From Agathobaculum hominis (GTDB taxonomy: Bacteria; Bacillota; Clostridia; Oscillospirales; Butyricicoccaceae), in assembly GCF_014288055.1 (NCBI RefSeq), contig NZ_JACOPK010000001.1:292120-356119 (forward strand): a stretch of DNA of 64,000 bases, read 5' to 3'. The notes below the pieces were generated by a model. That model was not told the origin of the DNA. It saw only the letters and a list, made by a program, of their open reading frames with translations, and made no database searches. Positions 41,399-49,611 of the stretch are shown here, in pieces (the stretch's first letter is position 1; the number at the start of each line of letters is the position of its first letter). Made by a program: the position numbers and the translations under genes.

Positions 41399-41958
41399 TC
41401 CTGTTCATCAGAATTAGCTTGAAAATATTGTTTTAGTTTGCCTAATGCTCGGCGTTTAACCTGATTAATATGCTGCCGACTGACACCTTGCTTCTTGGCA
41501 ATAGCCGCACAAGAGTACCCCTTAAAGCAAGCTAAATACACTACTCGAAATTCGGATCTTGTTAAAAGACGCCTTAAATCCTTAAATAGCAACCGATCAT
41601 AGTTGTCATCTGCTGCCAGTGTTGCATTCAACATAAATTCCTGTTCTTCTCCAAACGAGGAAAAGCAACATTCTTTCTGTCTTTCCTTTGATTTGGAAAG
41701 ATTAATGTACATATTTCGAACGGCTGTTGCGATATATCCGACATATGCCCCTTCGGTCTGCAAATGTAAATTGCTCCAGTGTGTCGAGTATATAATTTTT
41801 AAGAATTCTGCCTGTAGCTCATCATAGGCATCTTCTATATGTAGCAGTCTGGCATATTTCTTTAATAGCGGTTTAAACCGTTTTATTACTTCCAATGTTT
41901 CAGCCTCCGAATGATTTGCTGCATGAAGAATCAATTCCTGTAAGTCCACTTGCTTCAC
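41395..41958 (-). CDS. Sigma-70 family factor, TcdR/UviA-like in size and context
   Basis: 187 residues. Region 2 is visible at about 10-100 (KYARLLHIEDAYDELQAEFL, TAVRNMYINLSKSK) and region 4 at 125-180 with helix-turn-helix CSAAIAKKQGVSRQHINQVK-like sequence (YSCAAIAKKQGVSRQHINQV). Size and linkage to a holin resemble TcdR and UviA, which drive toxin or bacteriocin genes. Its own gene has the class-1 promoter, consistent with positive autoregulation. The start codon at 41958 is followed by KQVDLQ; the ribosome site is AAGGTG. Confidence 0.8.
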   Translation of the reverse strand: MKQVDLQELILHAANHSEAETLEVIKRFKPLLKKYARLLHIEDAYDELQAEFLKIIYSTHWSNLHLQTEGAYVGYIATAVRNMYINLSKSKERQKECCFSSFGEEQEFMLNATLAADDNYDRLLFKDLRRLLTRSEFRVVYLACFKGYSCAAIAKKQGVSRQHINQVKRRALGKLKQYFQANSDEQE

Positions 41959-41985
41959 ACCTTATCTTTGACTTGAGATAACGAG

Positions 41986-42014
41986 TAAAGACAAATGGTT
42001 TCTGCAAATGTAAA
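41986..42014 (-). promoter_or_regulatory. Promoter motif TTTACA-N17-TCTTTA (class 1) of the sigma gene
   Basis: TTTACA at 42014-42009, 17 bases, TCTTTA at 41991-41986, 28 bases before the start at 41958. Confidence 0.75.
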
Positions 42015-42046
42015 CAGCAGAATTACTTCATATGATAAATTTCAAA

Positions 42047-42090
42047 AAAAGTGTGTGTTTTGTCTGGATTATTGCAAAACACACACTTTT
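42047..42090. terminator. Long A/T-rich bidirectional terminator
   Basis: A 16-bp stem AAAAGTGTGTGTTTTG / CAAAACACACACTTTT with a 12-base loop. It ends the ECF-like sigma transcript at 42106 and insulates the upstream promoter of the other sigma gene. Confidence 0.8.
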
Positions 42091-42105
42091 AAAATTTCAA
42101 TTCAG

Positions 42106-42603
42106 CTAATGCTTATGATAATGCTCTTTAGATAACAACTCTATGCAATGACCTTTCGCTCTGCACAAACGTGCTCGGCTAGCATCATGACTAATACTTA
42201 AATATCTGGCAATTTCGGCACAATTCATATTCTGTTCATAGCGAAGATACAAAATTTCCTTATCCGTTTTTGATAGTCCATCCGGCAATACATCAAAAAA
42301 AGAAAAGGGATTATCTTCGCAGCCAATGTTTTTCAGCTCTTCCAATGGTATATGTATATATCGTTTCTGCTTTTTCAGCTCATTTAACGCTTGATTAGTT
42401 AATACTGTATACAACCACCTATCTAAATTCGGGTGATTTCGGACTTGATCAAATTGTGCTAATAAGATAGTAAATGTTTCATTTGTTAATTCCTCTGCTA
42501 TAGAAAAGTTATGAATAATATGGACAGCTGTATACAGCAGTCTTTTATAATAATGATAATATATTTGAGAAAATAGTTCTTTATCCTGTTCGGTCATAGA
42601 CAA
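42106..42603 (-). CDS. ECF-like sigma-70 factor
   Basis: 165 residues. Region 2: LFSQIYYHYYKRLLYTAVHI, NFSIAEELTNETFTILLAQF; region 4: LSKTDKEILYLRYEQNMNCA and EIARYLSISHDASRARLCRA. No anti-sigma gene adjoins. Upstream at 42790-42723 is a paired AAGTAGGAAC site in the same geometry as upstream of agrB, so the LytTR regulator probably controls it. It is the natural candidate for recognising class-2 promoters, but this is inference. Ends in TAG. Confidence 0.8.
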   Translation of the reverse strand: MSMTEQDKELFSQIYYHYYKRLLYTAVHIIHNFSIAEELTNETFTILLAQFDQVRNHPNLDRWLYTVLTNQALNELKKQKRYIHIPLEELKNIGCEDNPFSFFDVLPDGLSKTDKEILYLRYEQNMNCAEIARYLSISHDASRARLCRAKGHCIELLSKEHYHKH

Positions 42604-42722
42604 CCTACCTTATTGTTTGCATACAACATATCGTTTGAGTGAATTTGGTTATGAAATATCGTTTATAACAACGGTTAAAACTATCCATTTATAAACAGTA
42701 ATTATCGAATATTACTATACGC

Positions 42723-42790
42723 ACAATAATTGTTTTTCGTCTGAAAAGCAATAGCGCGTTCATACTTGGCCATTATTCGTTCCTACTTGG
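42723..42790 (-). promoter_or_regulatory. LytTR-type paired operator and promoter of the ECF-like sigma gene
   Basis: Reading leftward: AAGTAGGAAC (42788-42779), 11 bases, AAGTATGAAC (42767-42758), six bases, -35 TTGCTT (42751-42746), 17 bases, -10 TATTGT (42728-42723). Repeat period is 21 bp, as for AgrA-type LytTR sites. Layout matches the agrB site exactly. Confidence 0.7.
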
Positions 42791-42828
42791 TAGGCTGGTC
42801 AGATAAATTTTGCGTTATAATAAAAGAA

Positions 42829-42857
42829 AGCCGATACCTGCTCTACACGTATCGGCT
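42829..42857 (-). terminator. Terminator for the Xre gene
   Basis: Stem AGCCGATAC / GTATCGGCT with an 11-base loop, followed on the minus strand by TTCTTTTATT, 17 bases after the stop at 42874. Confidence 0.8.
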
Positions 42858-42873
42858 ATAATATATATGTTAT

Positions 42874-43167
42874 TTAATTTCGAAGATCGTCAATTAACGC
42901 CATGATGTGAGAAATTTGCGTGGCAGTTAATCCGGTTACATCCAACAACCGTATACCGGTCATAGGTTTTTCTTCGCGCCCTAAGAGGTAATCTGTACTA
43001 ACCTTGAAGAAATCAGCTATTCTTTCAAGCATATCAACCGAAGGAACGATATTATCGTTTTCCCAATTGCTGATGCTTTGCTTTGTTGTTCCTAGTTTTT
43101 CGGCAAGCTGTACCTGATTTATTCCTTGCGTCTGGCGTAAATATTTTATCCGTTCGGGAAACATCAT
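42874..43167 (-). CDS. Xre-family HTH transcriptional regulator
   Basis: 97 residues with an N-terminal Cro/C1-type helix-turn-helix (IKYLRQTQGINQVQLAEKLG, TTKQSISNWENDNIVPS) and a short C-terminal dimerisation-like tail ending SHIMALIDDLRN. It lies between the ECF-like sigma gene and the divergent LytTR regulator, so it may repress one or both. Ribosome site AAAGGAAG. Confidence 0.85.
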   Translation of the reverse strand: MMFPERIKYLRQTQGINQVQLAEKLGTTKQSISNWENDNIVPSVDMLERIADFFKVSTDYLLGREEKPMTGIRLLDVTGLTATQISHIMALIDDLRN

Positions 43168-43318
43168 TCGTTCACTTCCTTTGGATAAGATTATGAACGA
43201 AGTAAAGGGAAAATATTAAATACCGGTATTGCAATATTTGACTTTATGGAATATACTTTGTCTGTAGCATTGCTTTATGGTATAGTTATTCCACAATTAC
43301 AAAATGGGAGGAGTCGCA

Positions 43319-44026
43319 ATGCGCATTATTCTATGTGATGATGATATACCATTTACGCAATCTTTTTCTAAACAATTACGGCCTGTTTTTGAAAAATACG
43401 GACTTATTCCCGATATTGTCCCTACATATACAGGCATTGATGCTTTACGTGAATTTACTCGAAAACCTACAGACGCATTGTTCTTAGATATTGATATGCC
43501 TGAAAAAGATGGATTTTCGGTCGCGGAAGAATTATCGAAAATGCCGGCTAAGCCACTCATTATCTTTTTATCCAGCTTAGAACATCTGGTATATAAATCG
43601 TTTGCTTTTCAACCGTTTTGGTTTCTTCGGAAAACGCATTTAGAAGATTTGCCGTTAATAATCGAAAAAATGATACAACTTCTGAACAGTCAAAAAATCT
43701 ATTACACAATCACAATGAATGGAAGTAATATTAGAATTCCTATCACAGATATTTCTTATTTTGAGAGCGACGGACATTACACAATTGTTCACTACGATAA
43801 TAAAACCATCCGTTTTAAAGCGCGAATCAGTGATATAGAAACAGATTTATGCAAATACTTTTTCGTTCGGTGTCATGTTGGTTATTTGCTCAATTGCAGA
43901 TTTATAAAAATCTGCAGCCGGACAAGTGTTATATTGACAACCGAAACAGTTATTCCGGTTAGCCGTGCAAAATCAGATGAAACCCAAACAGTGTTTATGA
44001 CGTATATGAGGAGTTTGCGACCGTGA
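43319..44026 (+). CDS. LytTR-family response regulator (AgrA-like)
   Basis: 235 residues from ATG 43319 (GGGAGGAG). Receiver domain with acidic pocket CDDD, phospho-acceptor Asp in LFLDIDMPEKDGF, then a C-terminal LytTR DNA-binding domain (ISYFESDGHYTIVHYDNKTI, FFVRCHVGYLLNCRFIKIC). It is coupled to the kinase gene by a four-base overlap. The paired 21-bp repeats upstream of agrB and of the ECF-like sigma gene are its likely targets. Confidence 0.9.
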   Translation: MRIILCDDDIPFTQSFSKQLRPVFEKYGLIPDIVPTYTGIDALREFTRKPTDALFLDIDMPEKDGFSVAEELSKMPAKPLIIFLSSLEHLVYKSFAFQPFWFLRKTHLEDLPLIIEKMIQLLNSQKIYYTITMNGSNIRIPITDISYFESDGHYTIVHYDNKTIRFKARISDIETDLCKYFFVRCHVGYLLNCRFIKICSRTSVILTTETVIPVSRAKSDETQTVFMTYMRSLRP

Positions 44027-45327
44027 ATATTTGTTTTGAAATGGCAGTTAATGCTCTGGATGTGTCCCTAATCATAAGTTTTCTAATTCAATATTTCGGA
44101 TACAAGGCAGCAACACCGGTGAAATACTGGGGGACTGCTCTGATCTGGCTTCTTTCATTTTCTGTTTTAGTATTTTTCTCATGGTCACATCTATACGAAA
44201 CCTATGCCAGTGCGCTACAGATTTTGATCAATATTCTGTTCTGCTTTACATTATTGCGAGGATCAGCTTTTCAAAAAATGTTTATGTCGGCATTTATCAT
44301 GGGATTGATGGCGATCATCGCAACATTCACAACGCTTCTAATGGCAAAGCTATCAGGGAACCAAATAACATTTTTGCTCGACCGATTCAGCGGGATTCGC
44401 ATTACTTCTGTTTTCATAACAAAACTGTTATTTTTTATGATTACGCGTACTATTTTACGCGTAAAAGAGATTGGAAAAATTAAATGGATCGATTTTGTGC
44501 CATTGGTCATCATTCCGGCATTATCTATGATTACAATTACTTTGATGATGTATGCTGCCATGCAGGAACCGCATATTCAAATGATTGTTTTTTATGCTGT
44601 GTGCATAGTCCTGCTGCTGAACATACTGATTTACTTTTTGTTTGTTCGATTGGGACAAACCAGCAGAATGCGGACGGAAATGGAGCTTCTTGAGCTTCAA
44701 AATGAATGTCTGCAGGAAAATGCAAAGGATATTGAGAGTATGTACGAAACAGTGCGTTCTTTGCGCCATGATTTGAAAAATCATTTGCTGTGTATCTCGG
44801 CGATGGCCGAAGAACAAGACGTTGATAATATAATCAAATATACAAATCAATTGCTGCAGCGGCAAAATGAAGTGAATAAATTAATTATGTTTTCCGGCAA
44901 TAAAGTATTGGATGCAATCATCAACAGCAAAAATACTTCTGCAGAACATTTGGGTGTACAGGTGCGTACGATTATCACAACCTCATTGTCTGAGATCCCG
45001 CCGGAGGATATTACCATCATTATCGGAAATGCTTTGGATAACGCTATTCGTGCCGCAAAGGACAGTGATGGAAAAGCTGTTGATCTTCATATACAGCCGC
45101 AGGGTGCATACGACTCTATTATAGTTTGCAACGATATTGCGAATCCAGTATTATCCGGCAATCCCATGCTGCACACTACTCAACCCATGCAATACCGTCA
45201 TGGTTTTGGAATAAAAAATATGCGTCATGCAGTAGAACGCAACAATGGTATGATTCGTTTTTATGAGCAGAACAATCGATTCATATGCGATATTTTACTT
45301 CTTAATCTGCAAAGTAGGAACGAATAG
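44023..45327 (+). CDS. AgrC-like sensor histidine kinase
   Basis: 434 residues from GTG 44023, overlapping the regulator stop. The N-terminal 200 residues form six membrane helices; then a coiled linker, phospho-acceptor His in SLRHDLKNHLLC, N box IIGNALDNAIRAAKDS and G box HGFGIKNMRHAVERNNG. Typical of HPK10 kinases sensing cyclic peptides. Ends in TAG inside the first LytTR repeat-promoter region of agrB. Confidence 0.9.
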   Translation: MNICFEMAVNALDVSLIISFLIQYFGYKAATPVKYWGTALIWLLSFSVLVFFSWSHLYETYASALQILINILFCFTLLRGSAFQKMFMSAFIMGLMAIIATFTTLLMAKLSGNQITFLLDRFSGIRITSVFITKLLFFMITRTILRVKEIGKIKWIDFVPLVIIPALSMITITLMMYAAMQEPHIQMIVFYAVCIVLLLNILIYFLFVRLGQTSRMRTEMELLELQNECLQENAKDIESMYETVRSLRHDLKNHLLCISAMAEEQDVDNIIKYTNQLLQRQNEVNKLIMFSGNKVLDAIINSKNTSAEHLGVQVRTIITTSLSEIPPEDITIIIGNALDNAIRAAKDSDGKAVDLHIQPQGAYDSIIVCNDIANPVLSGNPMLHTTQPMQYRHGFGIKNMRHAVERNNGMIRFYEQNNRFICDILLLNLQSRNE

Positions 45328-45377
45328 TTACTAAGTAGGAACAACCTATTGAAATTGAATATTAAAGCAGTTATTTT
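45312..45377 (+). promoter_or_regulatory. LytTR-type paired operator and promoter of agrB
   Basis: AAGTAGGAAC (45312-45321), 11 bases, AAGTAGGAAC (45333-45342), six bases, -35 TTGAAA (45349-45354), 17 bases, -10 TATTTT (45372-45377). The repeats share GAATA after the first copy with the site at 42790-42723. The first repeat overlaps the end of agrC. Confidence 0.75.
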
Positions 45378-45417
45378 ACTGATAGACCATAACCGTATGT
45401 AACGAGGTAAGACACCA

Positions 45418-46008
45418 ATGGGTTTATCTGCTAAAATAACTGCTTTTTTGATTACACAAAATATTGTTCCTGCAAAAGATCGTGAAATATATGAATATGG
45501 ATTTGATTTACTGATTGCTGATTTTATCAATTTCTCTTTGATCCTGTTGATTGGTCTGCTGCATGGGCAGCTGCTAAAATCCATAATCTACCTCATCATT
45601 TTTGTAGGATTGCGCAGCGTATGCGGTGGATATCATGCAAAAACGCATTTGAAATGTCATATATGTACAATTAGCGCATATATCGCATTCCTTTTGCTGC
45701 AATATATATTTAAAAACAGTACCGTGGTCATGCTTTGTATAAATTGTATTATGGCCATTCCGATCATCTTATTTGCCCCAATCGCTCACGCAAACAAACC
45801 GCTTTCTCCGTCGGTATATCGACGCAATAGGGTTTTATCAATAATAATAACCCTAGGACTGATAATACTGGCAGCTTTGCTGCATTGTTACGGCTGTAAA
45901 GAAAGCATTGTAATTTCTCTGACGCTATGGATTGTGTCCTTGTGCATGATCCCGGCTATAAAACCTCATTCATTTCATCTAATTCATTTCAGGAGGAAAA
46001 GAACATGA
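45418..46008 (+). CDS. agrB: AgrB-like membrane peptidase
   Basis: 196 residues (GAGG upstream of ATG 45418). Several membrane helices and the AgrB catalytic pair: His in CGGYHAKTHLKCHICT and the Cys seven residues later. It trims and cyclises the AgrD precursor. Basic tail HLIHFRRKRT. Translationally coupled to agrD by ATGA. Confidence 0.9.
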   Translation: MGLSAKITAFLITQNIVPAKDREIYEYGFDLLIADFINFSLILLIGLLHGQLLKSIIYLIIFVGLRSVCGGYHAKTHLKCHICTISAYIAFLLLQYIFKNSTVVMLCINCIMAIPIILFAPIAHANKPLSPSVYRRNRVLSIIITLGLIILAALLHCYGCKESIVISLTLWIVSLCMIPAIKPHSFHLIHFRRKRT

Positions 46009-46139
46009 AAAACATCATTTATCAGGTATGCACCAAGCTTGCGGCGTGTGCTTTTCTGGCCGCAGTCGTTTCAGTAGGTACCGCATCGTATAATGGTATG
46101 TACCAGCCCAAGCTGCCCGAAGCACTTCAGAAACGATAA
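46005..46139 (+). CDS. agrD: AgrD-like autoinducer precursor, Ser in ring position
   Basis: 44 residues from ATG 46005 (AGGAGG). Amphipathic N-terminal helix (IIYQVCTKLAACAFLAAVVS), core TASYNGM and the conserved tail YQPKLPEALQKR. Aligning QPK with the EPK of known AgrD places Ser28-Tyr-Asn-Gly-Met32 as the five-residue ring. Ser instead of Cys implies a lactone rather than a thiolactone, as known for S. intermedius. The two Cys residues lie in the leader helix. Confidence 0.85.
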   Translation: MKNIIYQVCTKLAACAFLAAVVSVGTASYNGMYQPKLPEALQKR

Positions 46140-46299
46140 GCACGTTACCGACGCAGATATAGCTTAGGGAAATAGAATAGAGGTGATTCAACAGTTCGCT
46201 AAAGTTCATGTAATTAAGTTGAGGCAGAACAAAACCCTGCTCGTTCAACAAGATTATACGGATAGTACACTAATACATAGATTTTTAATGAAGGTATGA

Positions 46300-47058
46300 A
46301 TGGCTGCTATATTAGCATATCAGCAGCCAGAGAGTAAGCATAAAACTGGACGGATTAAAGTCAAGAAAATGCTGAGCGTAACGCTTGCAGGCTGCATGGC
46401 CGCATCTGCTCTGATGATGAGCGCTGGTGCAGCCAATATCCCCAACGCAAAAGATATGTCTGTGAAACAGCTTGCGTATATGGACATCGTACACGCGCCT
46501 GCTGCATTAAAGGATGATATTCTTTCTGCGCGTGAAAAAATTATCTATGGTAATCAGGCGTGGGCTGTAGATGGCGCTTTATCTATCATTCGAAAGGACG
46601 GTTCTGTTGAGGAACTGCCGGAATTTACTGATCTGTATCCCGGCTGGGAAATCCCTGAACACAAACCTGCAATCGTGACATCGGACGCAGCTAACTACAG
46701 TGGACGTTCTACGATTGGACATACCGGTAATGTTTATCTGACACGAGCCAGCAGCACCGTAAATAGCAAATCCTTCTACAGTTTTACCGGTGATGACCGT
46801 GAAGTTGGTACATATGCAATTACGTTACCCGGAACTTCGTATAACCTCGGTTTTTACGATGAGAACTCCTATCGCGATAAGGGATGGATTCCTTCGCTTT
46901 CTAAGGGCGAAGGTGGTAAAATCACTTCTCAGGAGGGTGTACGCTATTCTGTCCACGCCAGCGTCCCGTCTACGTCGGCAATTGGCTATGCACGTATGAA
47001 GGTTGTTACACCTGCATCAGACGGAAACATTAATTTCTGGGATGTTGAAGATCGTTAA
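46300..47058 (+). CDS. Secreted protein downstream of agrD
   Basis: 252 residues from ATG 46300 (GAAGGT). The N-terminus is basic and extended, then a signal (KKMLSVTLAGCMAASALMMS, AGA). LAGC resembles a lipobox, but the hydrophobic run continues, so a standard Sec cleavage after AGA is also possible. The mature part has no motif that I recognise; the C-terminal half is beta-rich (YAITLPGTSYNLGFYDENSY). It may be an output of the agr locus. A strong terminator follows. Confidence 0.6.
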   Translation: MAAILAYQQPESKHKTGRIKVKKMLSVTLAGCMAASALMMSAGAANIPNAKDMSVKQLAYMDIVHAPAALKDDILSAREKIIYGNQAWAVDGALSIIRKDGSVEELPEFTDLYPGWEIPEHKPAIVTSDAANYSGRSTIGHTGNVYLTRASSTVNSKSFYSFTGDDREVGTYAITLPGTSYNLGFYDENSYRDKGWIPSLSKGEGGKITSQEGVRYSVHASVPSTSAIGYARMKVVTPASDGNINFWDVEDR

Positions 47059-47117
47059 ATTATTAATAGCTCAATAAAAATTGCGATTCTGATCAGGCGC
47101 TAACAGCATGGAGAAAA

Positions 47118-47150
47118 GAAGCTGAGGAATTATCCTCAGCTTCTTCTTTT
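47118..47150 (+). terminator. Terminator after the secreted protein
   Basis: Stem GAAGCTGAGGA / TCCTCAGCTTC with a 4-base loop, then TTCTTTTTTC. Confidence 0.9.
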
Positions 47151-47186
47151 TTCAAATACCTAAATTTTTTACAGTATTAAATTTTC

Positions 47187-47224
47187 AACCGCAGAAACCT
47201 CTACCGGATTCTGCGGTTTCATTA
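47187..47224 (+). terminator. Second hairpin, possible terminator
   Basis: Stem AACCGCAGAA / TTCTGCGGTT with a 12-base loop, followed by TCATT. The gap 47,059-47,397 otherwise holds no gene that I can support. Confidence 0.5.
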
Positions 47225-47397
47225 TGACAAGCTACATCTTATATCTCAATATATATCTTAAAATTTTTTTGGCGATTCTACATTGTGTATATTAAATCTA
47301 CCAACTGTCAACCGAAATTTGATATGCTATAAATAAAGATGATCCCTATTTAGTTTACTGGTAATCTGGTATAACAACGAACAAGGAGTATTCCTCT

Positions 47398-47703
47398 ATG
47401 AATAATATTCTCCCTGAAAATATAAAAAGACTTCGTATGGAGAAAAATTTAACGCAAAAAGAACTTGCATATAAGCTCGGTATCGCAGGTGCCACAATTT
47501 CGGCTTATGAAAGCGGTACACGAGTTCCAAGCATCACTATTCTATGCAAAATGGCAGCCTTTTTTTCAACTTCGGTGGATTATATAATTGGATACATACC
47601 GCCTAATGATAAAAGGATTATGCATACTTTGGAGGATGAAATGATTTCTTTGGTTCATGAAACATTCTCAAATTATTGGACTCGCTGTAACCATTACTTT
47701 TGA
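47398..47703 (+). CDS. Xre-family HTH regulator
   Basis: 101 residues from ATG 47398 (AAGGAG). Cro/C1 fold: IKRLRMEKNLTQKELAYKLG, IAGATISAYESGTRVPS, ITILCKMAAFFSTSVDYIIG, then a short C-terminal tail ending NYWTRCNHYF. Upstream of the excisionase-like and integrase genes, so it may be the element's maintenance repressor. Confidence 0.85.
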   Translation: MNNILPENIKRLRMEKNLTQKELAYKLGIAGATISAYESGTRVPSITILCKMAAFFSTSVDYIIGYIPPNDKRIMHTLEDEMISLVHETFSNYWTRCNHYF

Positions 47704-47990
47704 ATTTACTAGCCAATTATAGTCCACGTCATTGATTCGCAGCGCATAGGTTTGAAAATAAATGCGCTGCGTTAATACTTTATCATTCTGTTCGAGTACA
47801 TCTAATCGAGGTGCATTCGAACAGGCGGATAATCGACCTGTACTTGTACCTTGACAATATATAACTCGGGTGTGCTCCGTGAAAGCAGGCACCGGAAAGC
47901 TGCAACCCGTTACGTGAATGAGAAGATCAGCAGCGACCATCGGCGGCTTGAATACCGATGGAACTATATTTTTTAGACGGAAGGAGGTGT
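47704..47990. other. Gap between Xre and excisionase-like genes
   Basis: A minus-strand frame (47940-47668) contains IYCQGTSTGRLSACSN, superficially like a family A DNA polymerase motif, but it has no ribosome site and overlaps the Xre gene end. I cannot support a gene here. Confidence 0.35.
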
Positions 47991-47994
47991 TTCA

Positions 47995-48189
47995 ATGAAC
48001 CCTGATGCTTTTGACAGTTATCCCGAAATGCTGAACGCCGAACAGCTTGCGAAAATGCTCGGCATTTCCCGTGCAGGCGCATATCAGCTGCTGAACTGCG
48101 ACTCCTTTCCTACACTCCATATCGGCAAGCGTAAAATCGCGCCGAAAAGCAAGGTGCTGGAGTGGATCGACCAGATGACCAGTCATTGA
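47995..48189 (+). CDS. Excisionase-like DNA-binding protein
   Basis: 64 residues from ATG 47995 (GAAGGAGG). Winged-helix pattern LNAEQLAKMLGISRAGAYQL with FPTLHIGKRKIAPKSKVLEW is typical of MerR-like excisionases that direct integrase toward excision. Directly upstream of the integrase gene. Confidence 0.85.
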   Translation: MNPDAFDSYPEMLNAEQLAKMLGISRAGAYQLLNCDSFPTLHIGKRKIAPKSKVLEWIDQMTSH

Positions 48190-48318
48190 CTCATGTACCG
48201 TTTTTACAACATTAAGGAAAATTGTTAAATTTTCTGCTGGGCTATGAACGTATATCGTCCTATGTTATACTGTAAATACGAAGTGCATTCATGTGCCAGC
48301 AGAAAGGAGTTCTTATTT

Positions 48319-49494
48319 ATGGCACGCACAAAAAACTGCCGCAGTGCGTCCGGCAGCGGCAATATCCGCAAGCGGCCAAACGGAACGTGGGAGGGCCGCT
48401 ATACCGCCGGAACAGACGAGCGAACGGGAAAATCTATCCGGCGCTCGGTTTACGGCAAAACGCAGAAAGAAGTCCGCGAACGTCTGCGTCAGATTACAAA
48501 CGATATTGACACCGGCTCTTATGTCGCCCCATGCTCCATGAAATACAGTGAATGGATCGACATATGGCTCAGCGAATACCTGACCGGACGTTCCCCCTTG
48601 ACCATCAGCCAGTACAAAAGCTATGCACACAATCATATTGTGCCGGTACTGGGCAATCACAGACTGGACGAGCTTTCCCTTGCGCAGATACAGAAGTTCA
48701 TCAATTCGCTTGCACAGGAAAGTTTGTCCGCCAAGACCGTAAAGAATATTTACGGCATCATGCACCGCTGTTTGCAGCAGGCCGTAACGCTCGGCTATCT
48801 GCGGCATAATCCATCGGAGCATTGCAGTCTGCCGCGCAGTCTGGACCCGGGCATTACCCCGCTGGAAACGCCCGAGATCATGCTGCTCATTCGCAGATTA
48901 CAGGAGCTCAACCACCCCGATGCCAATCTTATTCTGGTAACACTGTTTACCGGAATGAGGCAGAGCGAGGTGATCGGATTGAGCTGGCCCGATGTAGATT
49001 TTCGGAAAGGCATCATCTTTGTCCGGCGGCAGCTTGTCAAGCTCCCCGAAAAAGGACAAGGCTACATATTTTCCTCACCGAAAAGCAGAAAGTCGCGCAT
49101 CATCAAACCAGCCCCAACCGTAATGCGGATTCTTGATCGTCAGCGTGAACAGCAGAAGCATTGGGCGCAGACCGCCGGCAGTGCATGGGACAATCCCGAA
49201 AATCTGGTGTTCACCAACGAGGTCGGACGGCATCTTGCTCATGTCACCGTTTACAAGCGGTTCAAGGATATTGTCCGTGAGCTTGGTTTTCCGGAGTGCC
49301 GTTTTCACGATCTCCGGCATACCTTCGCAACCGTTTCGCTGGAAAACGGCGACAGCATCAAGACCGTACAGGCCAATCTCGGACACGCTACCGCATCGTT
49401 CACCATGGCAAAATATGCTCATGTCAGTGAGGCGATGCGTATGGAAAGCTCAGTCCAAATGGACCGGTTTATTCACAATGTGTCTGACCTGTGA
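48319..49494 (+). CDS. int: Tyrosine recombinase (integrase) of the element
   Basis: 391 residues from ATG 48319 (AAAGGAG). N-terminal AP2-like arm-binding part (RKRPNGTWEGRYTAGTDERT), core SAM-like domain, then catalytic residues: Arg in TGMRQSEVIG, HDLRHTF, GHATASF and the nucleophile Tyr in AKYAHVSEAMR. Stop lies 118 bp from the 3' end of tRNA-Ser, the usual arrangement for tRNA-targeted elements. Confidence 0.9.
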   Translation: MARTKNCRSASGSGNIRKRPNGTWEGRYTAGTDERTGKSIRRSVYGKTQKEVRERLRQITNDIDTGSYVAPCSMKYSEWIDIWLSEYLTGRSPLTISQYKSYAHNHIVPVLGNHRLDELSLAQIQKFINSLAQESLSAKTVKNIYGIMHRCLQQAVTLGYLRHNPSEHCSLPRSLDPGITPLETPEIMLLIRRLQELNHPDANLILVTLFTGMRQSEVIGLSWPDVDFRKGIIFVRRQLVKLPEKGQGYIFSSPKSRKSRIIKPAPTVMRILDRQREQQKHWAQTAGSAWDNPENLVFTNEVGRHLAHVTVYKRFKDIVRELGFPECRFHDLRHTFATVSLENGDSIKTVQANLGHATASFTMAKYAHVSEAMRMESSVQMDRFIHNVSDL

Positions 49495-49575
49495 CAACCT
49501 GTTTGGGGTACGCTAAGGGGTACGCAAAAATCAAGCATTCAAAAAAGTTAGTAATTTTCTCTGCAAAATAAAAAA

Positions 49576-49603
49576 CAGCACCTTTCATCACTGAAAAGTG
49601 CTG
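49576..49603 (-). terminator. Terminator of the tRNA-Ser transcript
   Basis: Stem CAGCACTTTTCA / TGAAAGGTGCTG (one G:U-type mismatch) followed on the minus strand by TTTTTTATTTTG. Confidence 0.8.
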
Positions 49604-49611
49604 TCGTTTGG

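Noticed and set aside
40030..41958. Ordinary prophage lysis module
   Set aside because: No endolysin, tail or capsid gene accompanies the holin; the sigma gene overlap and shared promoter class fit a secretion locus better, though a decayed phage origin is possible.
46191..46230. AGTT-type repeats upstream of the gene at 46300 as a LytTR site
   Set aside because: Spacing (10, 14 and 24 bp) and sequence do not match the 21-bp AAGTAGGAAC pairs.
47668..47940. Minus-strand frame with a polymerase-like GTSTGRLS motif
   Set aside because: No ribosome site, overlaps the Xre gene end, and the match is too short to be meaningful.
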